5,615 nt of DNA from Planctomycetota bacterium (GCA_021799715.1 JAJYZY010000146.1:1-5615); one strand, 5' to 3'. Shown: positions 1 to 5,116, counted from the stretch's first letter. Notes: generated by a model not told the origin, from the sequence alone. A program made the numbers and translations.

Positions 1-76
1 TATACGCCATTTTCACGCCCGTTGGCGGAAAAGCTGCGACCGGCATGCCCGGACACACGGGAAAACTCAAATCGTC

Positions 77-100
77 ATATATGATTGTCTATATATGATT
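77..100. repeat. AT-rich 10-bp direct repeat
   Basis: ATATATGATT occurs at 77-86 and again at 91-100, start-to-start distance 14 bp. Each copy contains TATGAT, which resembles a -10 hexamer, and the first overlaps the palindrome CATATATG (76-83). The AT-rich patch stands out from GC-rich surroundings. It could be a promoter-proximal protein-binding site, but no matching -35 hexamer is visible at normal spacing, so the function is unknown. Confidence 0.5.
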
Positions 101-383
101 TCGCCCTGCGGTTTTTTGACAATAATGGAAAGATTTTCATTGCTTTTCACCCCGGAACGTAGTACAAATATCTTAACGCGGAACCGGCATAAGCCAGTAA
201 ACAGGCTAAGACATTTCCGGGTAGCGCCTTGATTGACAACGTATTGGTATTGCCGCGGTTCCGGGGTGGATGTCGCATGGAGATGTGAAGAATCAGCGGA
301 GCCGGATTTTGTACAATTTTCAGGGAACAGGGAGATGGGCGATGATTTGATTTGCCCCGCTGCCCCGCCGGCCTGATTTCAAC

Positions 384-389
384 AAGGAG
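384..389 (+). promoter_or_regulatory. Ribosome binding site of the zinc-ribbon gene
   Basis: AAGGAG lies 6 bases before the ATG at 396. This is a near-ideal Shine-Dalgarno sequence and spacing, and is the main reason for choosing that start and for believing the gene is real. CCGGC (368-372) and GCCGG (389-393) could pair and place this site in the loop. Confidence 0.7.
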
Positions 390-395
390 CCGGAT

Positions 396-1070
396 ATGAA
401 TTCGCCGGAGAAAAAACCGCAAATTGTCCTCATGTGCCCGGCCTGTGCGGCGGTGCTGGATCATACCCAAGTCAAAAAACCGCTTCTGCCTTTTCTCTTC
501 AGGCCACCGAAGATCCGCTGCCCACATTGCGGCCGTCACAGCGAACATAATGAAACCAACATCATGGCGCAATCTTTCCAGCACTGGCAGGAGCAGTTGC
601 GGCACCAGGTTGAGGCGTCGTTAAGCTATCTTCCGACCATGACCCGCGAGGAATGCTTTGCCGTGCTGAATCCTAAACATTTTGATGATAACATTCATCA
701 CGCCCATACCCTGCGGGATCTGGAAAAATATATCGCACAGGCCTTCAAGCCCGTGTTGCGTGACCGCGCGCTGGGCCACGAAGACAGCGAACTTCTGCTT
801 ACGCCGTTTCAACATCATGGCGTTGCCAAAGCGCTAAATATTTACGGCCACTGCGGCCACGGGCACAACACGGAAGCCTGGACATTGCTGATTACCCGCC
901 TGGGCGGCAAAGAATTTTTAACCTGTCTGACCGCCAGCAGTCCAACGCTTGACCTTGGCTCGATTCTGGACACGCAAGGCACCGTTTCAATCTGGCCTAC
1001 TTCGCGCGTGGCCGGAGCCGGCGTTGCGAGGCACGAGCATAACGGAAGTTCCAGGGGCCGGTCCGAATAA
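396..1070 (+). CDS. Zinc-ribbon protein of unknown function
   Basis: A 224-residue protein I do not recognise as a whole. The N-terminus carries two CxxC knuckles, CPAC (residues 14-17) and CPHC (42-45), separated by a basic, proline-rich linker. This is the layout of a zinc ribbon, which usually binds zinc and mediates nucleic-acid or protein contacts. Residues about 56-125 look helical and charged (QHWQEQLRHQVEASL, LRDLEKYIAQAF). A Gly/His/Cys cluster, GHCGHGH, lies at 151-157, followed by a probable alpha/beta segment (TEAWTLLITRLGGKEFLTCLTA). There is no signal peptide or membrane segment, so it is probably cytoplasmic. The start is supported by AAGGAG 6 bases upstream. The last 25 residues (from about 200) are Gly/Ala/Arg/Ser-rich and low in complexity, unlike the rest, so the native C-terminus may have been altered by a frameshift or decay. 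It faces the glycosyltransferase gene across the repeat-rich spacer; no operon partner is visible. Confidence 0.72.
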   Translation: MNSPEKKPQIVLMCPACAAVLDHTQVKKPLLPFLFRPPKIRCPHCGRHSEHNETNIMAQSFQHWQEQLRHQVEASLSYLPTMTREECFAVLNPKHFDDNIHHAHTLRDLEKYIAQAFKPVLRDRALGHEDSELLLTPFQHHGVAKALNIYGHCGHGHNTEAWTLLITRLGGKEFLTCLTASSPTLDLGSILDTQGTVSIWPTSRVAGAGVARHEHNGSSRGRSE

Positions 1071-1200
1071 TCGCCGGAATTGTGACGGCGTGTTTTTTGC
1101 TCCCATCAGGCGGCGGCGAACCATGGCGTACCGCAACGGGATGGCACACTTACGTGCCGCTGCGCGAATCCGGAGAAGTTATCTGTGCGCCAGTCCGAAG

Positions 1201-1320
1201 GTATACTCCACACGGCTATCAACGGGACATCCTGATGGCCTATTATTGGCGCGAAATCAGGATGTATCCGCACCTTTCACATTTCAATGGCGTTGTAACA
1301 GGAGCCGCACAGGGTATAAA
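1201..1320. repeat. 120-bp intergenic repeat, copy 1
   Basis: This segment aligns without gaps to 1545-1664 at a constant offset of 344 bp. I count 96 of 120 identical positions. The core at 1211-1260 matches 47 of 50, and similarity drops abruptly outside the 120 bp. Within the core is a perfect 10-bp inverted repeat with a 19-base loop (1227-1236 with 1256-1265). No transposase or terminal direct duplication is seen, so the element may be a REP- or MITE-like dispersed repeat. Two copies in half a kilobase suggest a wider family in the genome. Confidence 0.85.
1227..1265. repeat. Perfect 10-bp inverted repeat inside repeat copy 1
   Basis: ACATCCTGAT (1227-1236) and its exact reverse complement ATCAGGATGT (1256-1265) flank a 19-base loop. 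Either DNA strand, or RNA from either strand, could fold into this hairpin. The corresponding arms in copy 2 (1571-1580 and 1600-1609) keep 8 of 10 pairs; the changes at 1605 and 1607 break the other two. There is no T-run after the stem on either strand, so it is not a standard terminator. Confidence 0.75.
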
Positions 1321-1323
1321 GCA

Positions 1324-1350
1324 ACCACGAATTGCGCGGATTAAACGGAT
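1324..1350 (-). repeat. 9-bp-period degenerate tandem repeat
   Basis: Three consecutive 9-bp units on the plus strand read CCACGAATT, GCGCGGATT and AAACGGATA. On the minus strand this is the pattern (A/T)ATCCGNNN repeated, and one minus frame reads IRLIRAIRG. Short intergenic tracts with this kind of ATCCG/ATTCG periodicity are familiar to me from many bacterial genomes, where they are often mistranslated as peptides. It begins 3 bases beyond the end of repeat copy 1. Confidence 0.5.
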
Positions 1351-1500
1351 AAGAAGGAAGGAACTGATTTTGGTACGTTGTCGCCGCAGTATCCCGTTGG
1401 GTGCCACCATGCGTCCGATTCTTCGCGCACGTGTTGACGCGGCGTGCACAGCTTTCCGCCACAAAACCCCGGAATTATCGGCGTGACCCGTGGTCCGGTT

Positions 1501-1539
1501 TTTGAATCCACCGTTACAAGGCGATCTCGGGGATTCAAA
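1501..1539. repeat. 9-bp perfect inverted repeat beside repeat copy 2
   Basis: TTTGAATCC (1501-1509) and GGATTCAAA (1531-1539) are exact reverse complements with a 21-base loop. The inverted repeat ends 5 bases before repeat copy 2. It lies downstream of the glycosyltransferase stop codon and could fold at the 3' end of that mRNA, perhaps protecting it. It lacks the T-run of an intrinsic terminator. Copy 1 has no equivalent on its left side. Confidence 0.55.
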
Positions 1540-1544
1540 CTCAT

Positions 1545-1664
1545 GTATAGTCCGCACGGCTATCAACCCGACATCCTGATGGCGTATTATTGGCGCGAAA
1601 TCAGAAGGTATCCACGCTTTTCGTTTTTCAGTGACGTTTCACCGGGTACCGCACGGAGTATAAG
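1545..1664. repeat. 120-bp intergenic repeat, copy 2, overlapping a gene 3' end
   Basis: This is the partner of 1201-1320: same length, no gaps, 80 percent identity by hand count. It overlaps the 3' end of the glycosyltransferase gene on the minus strand, supplying the TAA (1587-1589) and the codons for the last 25 or so residues. The minus frame in copy 1 that corresponds to the gene ends with the same ISRQ-stop, so both copies carry the same terminal peptide. Of the 19 differences falling in the coding part, I count 5 at wobble, 6 at codon first and 8 at codon second positions or equivalent. This shows no coding bias, so the element seems to have diverged as non-coding DNA. Confidence 0.85.
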
Positions 1665-3554
1665 TTGGCCGTTTCCGTTGCGTAATGCCTGTGCGCCGGG
1701 TCGTGGAGCTTTTTCCGGCGATAAGACCAGCAGTGTTCTTTGATTCCGCCGTTGCAGGTTCATGCGCATAAGCCGCAAACGCCGGCGTACCTGGGCATTG
1801 GCGGCGATGTTGCCGCCCATCCATTGCGTGGTGTTCCATGCCGGCATGGAAAGCGCGGAAATGACGGTGACTTTGTGGATATTGACCCCCGGCTCATGGG
1901 GTACCAGCGGCCAAATCTGGCTGCTGGGAATGAGAAATGCGACCTGTTTATGTTGGCTCCAGGCCCGCCGCATGATGCGCCATTCGATGGCATGCTCTTG
2001 TGCCAGGGAGCGTGCCCGCCATTGGCCGCCGGTGGTCTTGCGTCCCAGAAGGCGCGTGTAAAGCTCCGCGCGCGCCGGTTGAAACGGAATCGGCCCGGAA
2101 TGATCCGCAACGCGATCCATTCCCACAAACGCCTGCGGCGAGAAAAGGGTGGCCGAATAAAGCCGATATCCACCGATGCTATTGAGATAATTACACATCT
2201 GTTCATCGGCAAATACAATGCTGCCGGGTTGCAGCCGCGCTTGGAGCGCCTGCCGGGCGGCGATGAGCTGCAGTTTCTGACTTTTGGCGTTCAGGAGTTG
2301 CGGTGTGATGGTGCAGGCACTGTATCCAACACTGACCACGGTAAGAAAACCCACAATCAGCGCGCGGGCCGTGGCGTTCGGACCCGCCGCCCGCGCCAGC
2401 AGCCATAACGCCACCATGATCAGGGCCGGGAAGATATCCAGAAAAAACCGCAGATAAGCGGTGGTAAAATCATTGGCCGGCGCCCAGTAATAGAACATGT
2501 AAACCGTGGCGCTGGGAATCACCCACAGCGCAATAGCCAATGCCAGCTTGCGACTGGTCCAGAATAATCGAATCAGCCCGGCCAGAGCCAGGGGAAAAAG
2601 CAGAAATAACCCCAGATTTTCCATCTGCTCCAGCAACGTTTGCCAATTGCCCTGTCGCGGCGGCATGCCGCCGGGATTGCCAATGAAATAACGCCAGGCA
2701 AAACCGGTTTGTTCCCGGCAGAACCAGTAACCCGTCCGCCATGGCTCGCCGAAAGATGCCCAGTTTATCACTGCCAGAACAGCCACCGGCATTGCCCATG
2801 CGATCAGCACCGCCAATCCCTGCCGCCAGGATCGCTGATGTCCCCGCACCGCCAGAATAACCACCGCCAGCAGCGGCAGGCACCAGAGAAATTCGGTGTA
2901 TCGGATGCTGCAACAGAAGCCCAGTGCCAGACCGGCAATAATCCCGCGCCACATTCCCCCTTTGCGCCACCAGGTTAAAAGCGCCCAGAATCCCATTACG
3001 GTAAAGCCCAGTGCTGCACCGTGGGAATTGGCATCATCGGCGTAAGTCAGCGTTACCGGGTTCAGGCTTAGCCACAGCACACCCATAAGCGCCAAAAATG
3101 GATCCAGCAAGGAACGAAACAGCAGATATGCAAAAAATAACGCCATGACCGTACAAACCGGATCCACCAGATACATTGCCGACGGGCGATACACAATGCG
3201 GGCGATGGCACCGAGAAAACCGACGCCGGGGGGATATTTCGCAAATATTTTGCCATCCGGTGTCAGCACCATCATGCGGCCGGCAAATTGCAGCGGATTG
3301 TGCGGTTTGAAATAAAGTCGCCCATGTTCACTTAAAAGCCGCGCGGTGACCATGTAACCGTTCTGGTCAACGCCGGGATGCGCTGGTTCATAGAAGCCAT
3401 GTAGAAACAAAGCGTAAAGGATCAGTAAAACCGCCAGCAGCAGCCCGGCCACAATAGATCGGCCGGCATGCGCCGATTCAAAGGGAAAAATCGTATCATG
3501 ATTGCATTCCAGCGGTTGCGGATCGTGAATATTGGCGGCAGCGGTCAATGTCAT
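1587..3554 (-). CDS. Polytopic GT-C family glycosyltransferase (ArnT/PMT-like, GT39/GT83 type)
   Basis: A 655-residue inner-membrane protein with the layout of GT-C glycosyltransferases, which transfer a sugar from a lipid-phosphate donor to lipid, glycan or protein on the outer face of the membrane. A short cytoplasmic N-terminus precedes membrane helix 1 (about 33-53). The first periplasmic loop holds an acidic residue, D63, in the motif GVDQNGYMVTARLL, where the GT-C catalytic Asp normally lies. The motif YPPGVGFLGA (107-116) and the segment YADDANSHGAAL (171-182) also fit the family. About 11 more hydrophobic segments follow to about residue 414, with a conserved-looking SIRYTEF (216-222). 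Residues about 420-655 form a soluble, probably periplasmic domain. The sugar and acceptor cannot be told from sequence. The start at 3554 has only a weak purine tract upstream. The last 25 or so residues come from a repeat element. It is divergent from metF and looks monocistronic. Confidence 0.82.
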   Translation of the reverse strand: MTLTAAANIHDPQPLECNHDTIFPFESAHAGRSIVAGLLLAVLLILYALFLHGFYEPAHPGVDQNGYMVTARLLSEHGRLYFKPHNPLQFAGRMMVLTPDGKIFAKYPPGVGFLGAIARIVYRPSAMYLVDPVCTVMALFFAYLLFRSLLDPFLALMGVLWLSLNPVTLTYADDANSHGAALGFTVMGFWALLTWWRKGGMWRGIIAGLALGFCCSIRYTEFLWCLPLLAVVILAVRGHQRSWRQGLAVLIAWAMPVAVLAVINWASFGEPWRTGYWFCREQTGFAWRYFIGNPGGMPPRQGNWQTLLEQMENLGLFLLFPLALAGLIRLFWTSRKLALAIALWVIPSATVYMFYYWAPANDFTTAYLRFFLDIFPALIMVALWLLARAAGPNATARALIVGFLTVVSVGYSACTITPQLLNAKSQKLQLIAARQALQARLQPGSIVFADEQMCNYLNSIGGYRLYSATLFSPQAFVGMDRVADHSGPIPFQPARAELYTRLLGRKTTGGQWRARSLAQEHAIEWRIMRRAWSQHKQVAFLIPSSQIWPLVPHEPGVNIHKVTVISALSMPAWNTTQWMGGNIAANAQVRRRLRLMRMNLQRRNQRTLLVLSPEKAPRPGAQALRNGNGQLILRAVPGETSLKNEKRGYLLISRQ

Positions 3555-3585
3555 AACCCCATGAATGAAATAAAAATGGCCTGTT

Positions 3586-3686
3586 GGTACAACGCATCAG
3601 GCTGTGCAAGGTTGCGGAAGGTTGCTAACCACCCGGCTTGACCGGCAACCAGCCGAAAAGTGCCGCCGGGGCGTTGCGTTGGTGCC
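3586..3686 (+). other. Potential long-range RNA or DNA stem upstream of metF
   Basis: Bases 3586-3596 can pair with 3675-3686 through 11 base pairs, including one G-U pair and one bulged G at 3682, closing a segment of about 78 bases. Inside, GGTTGC (3620-3625; also at 3610-3615) can pair with GCAACC (3645-3650), and CCGG boxes at 3633-3636 and 3642-3645 flank a 5-base loop. The string CCGGCAACC followed 10 bases later by GTGCC recalls the core of SAM riboswitches, but the other conserved elements are missing. The likely metF promoter lies downstream, which would leave this segment outside the metF mRNA. Confidence 0.25.
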
Positions 3687-3807
3687 GTTGCCGCATCGCC
3701 GGCGTGTGTGCCGCGAAGCATTCCCATTGTGTATCATTGCCCGCGCACCGGGTTCCGCGGGCGGGAGATGTTATCGCACCGGTCCGCGGTAAACGGCGTT
3801 GGCATTG

Positions 3808-3836
3808 TTGCAATCCGGAGCGCTCAAGGCTATTAT
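3808..3836 (+). promoter_or_regulatory. Candidate sigma70-type promoter of metF
   Basis: TTGCAA (3808-3813, 4 of 6 to TTGACA) is followed after exactly 17 bases by TATTAT (3831-3836, 5 of 6 to TATAAT). Transcription would begin near 3843, giving a leader of roughly 24 bases that still contains the ribosome binding site. Position and spacing are good, but the match is by eye. Confidence 0.45.
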
Positions 3837-3850
3837 CTGTCTATCCGGAT
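3813..3850. repeat. Paired ATCCGGA palindromic boxes over the metF promoter
   Basis: ATCCGGA (3813-3819) and the full palindrome ATCCGGAT (3843-3850) lie 30 bp apart, about three helical turns, bracketing the candidate -10 hexamer. Each could be a dimer-binding site, making this a possible operator for a metF repressor or activator. Alternatively, 3813-3819 and 3844-3850 can pair as a 7-bp stem directly before the ribosome binding site, but only if transcription starts further upstream. Confidence 0.35.
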
Positions 3851-3851
3851 G

Positions 3852-3857
3852 AAAGGA
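3852..3857 (+). promoter_or_regulatory. Ribosome binding site of metF
   Basis: AAAGGA lies 9 bases before the ATG at 3867. It supports that start over ATGs at 3849 and 3858, both of which open frames that stop within a few codons. Confidence 0.6.
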
Positions 3858-3866
3858 TGAATACAA

Positions 3867-4781
3867 ATGCACATTGCTGATATCCTGGTGCGCGACAACA
3901 CCACCTTTTCCTTTGAGTTCTTCCCACCCAAAAGTGATGCGGGAGCACAGACGCTTTTTGAACACATCACCCGTCTGGAATCCCTGAAGCCATCCTTTGT
4001 ATCGGTAACCTATGGAGCCGGCGGCTCCACGCGCGACCGCACGCATGCGCTGGTCATGCGCATGAAGCGGGAAACATCTCTGGATCCGGTTCCACATTTA
4101 ACCTGCGTGTGCCACAAGCGTGCGGACATACAGGACATTCTTAATCGTTATGCCGCCGCCGGGGTAAGCAATATCCTGGCGCTTGGCGGAGATGCCCCGC
4201 GTGATCTGGCCGGTTATGATCGTGCCGGTGATGATTTTCATCATGCCGCCGATCTGGTGTCGTTTATCCGGGGATTTAATCAAAACGGTTCGCACGGCGA
4301 CAAACGCGGATTTGGCATCGGCGTGGCCGGCTTTCCCGAAGGCCATCCCGCCACTCCCAACCGGTTGCTGGAAATGGATTATCTGAAAGCCAAGGTGGAC
4401 GCCGGGGCGGATTATATAGTTACGCAATTATTCTTTGACAACCACGATTTCTTTGATTTCCAGGAACGCTGCGAACTCGCGGGCATCCGGATTCCCATTA
4501 TCGCCGGCATCATGCCGATTACCAGCTTGAATTCCATGAAGCGCATGGCGGAAACCGCCCTTGGCGCTCATTACCCCGCCAAGCTGATCCGTTCGATCAA
4601 CCGCTGCAATGGCGATGCCGATGCGGTGCGCCGCGTGGGCGTGTTATGGGCAACCGAACAATGCCGGGGATTGCTGGATCAACATGTGCGCGGCATCCAT
4701 TTTTACACACTTAATAATTCCGAAGCCACGTTGGAAATTTATCGCAATCTCGGTGCGCGTGACAGCAGCAACCTGCGTTAA
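3867..4781 (+). CDS. metF: Methylenetetrahydrofolate reductase
   Basis: A 304-residue cytosolic FAD enzyme that reduces 5,10-methylenetetrahydrofolate to 5-methyltetrahydrofolate, the methyl donor for methionine synthase. Length agrees with bacterial MetF (about 296 residues in E. coli), a single catalytic TIM barrel without the eukaryotic regulatory domain. Family motifs appear in order: FSFEFFPPK (14-22) with catalytic-type Glu17; SVTYGAGGSTR (46-56) with the flavin-contacting Thr48; HLTCV (77-81); NILALGGDAPRD (102-113) with the folate-site Asp109; GIGVAGFPEGHP (150-161); YIVTQLFFDN (183-192) with Gln187; PIIAGIMPI (210-218); and the C-terminal GIHFYTLNN (276-284). All key residues are present, so it is probably active. 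E. coli has LRGD where this has LGGD. No other methionine or folate gene adjoins it, and no recognised SAM, SAH or cobalamin riboswitch is visible upstream. Confidence 0.97.
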   Translation: MHIADILVRDNTTFSFEFFPPKSDAGAQTLFEHITRLESLKPSFVSVTYGAGGSTRDRTHALVMRMKRETSLDPVPHLTCVCHKRADIQDILNRYAAAGVSNILALGGDAPRDLAGYDRAGDDFHHAADLVSFIRGFNQNGSHGDKRGFGIGVAGFPEGHPATPNRLLEMDYLKAKVDAGADYIVTQLFFDNHDFFDFQERCELAGIRIPIIAGIMPITSLNSMKRMAETALGAHYPAKLIRSINRCNGDADAVRRVGVLWATEQCRGLLDQHVRGIHFYTLNNSEATLEIYRNLGARDSSNLR

Positions 4782-4819
4782 AGATCAACTGCGCAGGCTT
4801 TATTTCGGGCTTCTTATCG

Positions 4820-4861
4820 GTGCGCCGGCCAATCGGCCCGGGTTGGCGCCGTGCGCCGGCC
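4820..4861. repeat. 11-bp direct repeat after metF
   Basis: GTGCGCCGGCC occurs at 4820-4830 and again at 4851-4861, start-to-start distance 31 bp (about three helical turns). The intervening bases are also GC-rich, with GGCC, GCCCGGGC-like and GGCGCC palindromes. It may be a protein-binding pair or simple GC-rich duplication; there is no T-run to make it a terminator. Confidence 0.45.
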
Positions 4862-5031
4862 GGAATTTGGCGGAAATATTCTTCCACATGCCTTTCATGC
4901 CGCCTCGACTCAAAACATTAGCGATCGTGGCGCGCTCCGCACCCGCCGCCAGCATCATTTAATTTCCGGCCAACGCCATATCTCCGGCCGCTCTTATTTC
5001 ACAGGAATTATTTGCTTTTCCGCGGGGTGGA

Positions 5032-5037
5032 TATAAT
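5032..5037 (+). promoter_or_regulatory. Candidate -10 box of the exported-protein gene
   Basis: A perfect TATAAT hexamer sits 76 bases before the ATG at 5113, placing the start of transcription near 5044. The -35 is poor: TTGCTT (5012-5017) is the nearest match but leaves only 14 bases of spacing. If real, the promoter would rely on the -10 or on an activator. Confidence 0.4.
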
Positions 5038-5056
5038 CGATAGTTTGGACAGGCGT

Positions 5057-5116
5057 ATGATTGGTTTGGCACGGCGAATACCTGTGAATGGCGGCGTGAA
5101 CGGAAATATCCAATGA
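5057..5116 (+). CDS. Possible 19-residue leader peptide
   Basis: An ATG at 5057 opens a 19-codon frame (MIGLARRIPVNGGVNGNIQ) whose TGA (5114-5116) overlaps the next ATG as ATGA, the classic arrangement for translational coupling. A weak purine-rich stretch, GGACAGG (5047-5053), precedes it, and the TATAAT at 5032-5037 would place it at the start of the mRNA. It has no run of a single amino acid typical of attenuators. It may be chance. Confidence 0.2.
   Translation: MIGLARRIPVNGGVNGNIQ

Larger units (their letters stand above)
1..395. other. Intergenic region upstream of the zinc-ribbon gene
   Basis: No convincing gene is seen here. One plus frame stays open from base 2 to a TGA near 231, but its translation is strongly basic and has no motif. 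Another plus frame, open from base 3 to a TGA at 96-98, reads plausibly as the last 31 residues of an upstream protein (FTPVGGKAATGMPGHTGKL), which cannot be verified because the window starts inside it. Two TTGACA hexamers (116-121 and 233-238) are present, but neither has a -10 at suitable spacing. A TACAAT hexamer at 312-317 lacks a -35 partner. The promoter of the gene at 396 is therefore not identified. Confidence 0.5.
1071..1586. other. Repeat-rich non-coding spacer between convergent genes
   Basis: This 516-bp gap separates the 3' ends of two convergent genes. Frames on both strands are open for stretches, but their translations lack motifs and the longer ones overlap the repeats. The spacer holds one full repeat copy (1201-1320), a 9-bp-period tandem repeat (1324-1350), a 9-bp inverted repeat (1501-1539) and the beginning of the second copy (from 1545). 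No hairpin followed by a T-run is seen, so no classical intrinsic terminator can be called for either gene. Confidence 0.6.
3555..3866. other. Divergent regulatory region between the glycosyltransferase gene and metF
   Basis: This 312-bp gap separates two outward-facing genes and must hold both promoters. No gene is supported in it; the short open frames have no ribosome binding site or motif. The metF-proximal third holds the best promoter match. The glycosyltransferase-proximal half is GC-rich and self-complementary. No convincing promoter for the glycosyltransferase was found: its upstream T-rich tract offers only weak -10 matches on the minus strand. Confidence 0.55.
4782..5112. other. 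Intergenic region downstream of metF
   Basis: The region lacks a supportable full gene. A plus frame running out of the metF shadow stays open to about 4962 but has no start, ribosome binding site or motif of its own. No hairpin with a T-run follows metF, so no intrinsic terminator is called. It contains an 11-bp direct repeat, several CCGG-centred palindromes, and in the last 80 bases a strong -10 hexamer and a possible leader ORF for the next gene. Confidence 0.5.

Noticed and set aside
101..117. Intrinsic terminator ending in a run of six T
   Set aside because: Only a 3-bp stem (CGC/GCG) precedes the T-run, too weak for a terminator.
335..376. 13-codon leader ORF before the zinc-ribbon gene
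   Set aside because: An AGGGAA precedes the ATG at usable distance, but no promoter fits and there is no overlap or attenuator signature; such ORFs are expected by chance.
1510..1545. tRNA fragment or attachment site, suggested by GGGGATTCAAACTC
   Set aside because: It resembles a T-arm only loosely, lacks the conserved GTTC, and no acceptor, D or anticodon arm can be built around it.
1243..1566. Minus-strand ORF of 107 codons ending in ISRQ
   Set aside because: It is composed of the tandem tract and repeat copy 1, has no motif beyond the repeat-encoded tail, and no ribosome binding site was seen.
1444..1743. Plus-strand ORF containing the YSPHGYQPDILMAYYWREIRRYP stretch shared with 1200-1320
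   Set aside because: The similarity comes from the DNA repeat. The frame overlaps the end of the real glycosyltransferase gene on the other strand, has no ribosome binding site, and the two translations diverge completely outside the repeat.
1740..2408. Plus-strand 222-codon ORF
   Set aside because: It is antisense to the well-supported glycosyltransferase gene; composition is basic and without recognisable motif.
3815..3850. SAH riboswitch upstream of metF, suggested by GGAGCGCT followed by AAGGCT
   Set aside because: The SAH aptamer has an intervening stem-loop between these two motifs and a downstream pseudoknot strand. Here the motifs are almost adjacent and no pseudoknot partner is visible.
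4609..4962. Plus-strand ORF overlapping the end of metF and continuing into the spacer
   Set aside because: Its first half is a shadow of metF, and the remainder has no motif, start signal or family resemblance.
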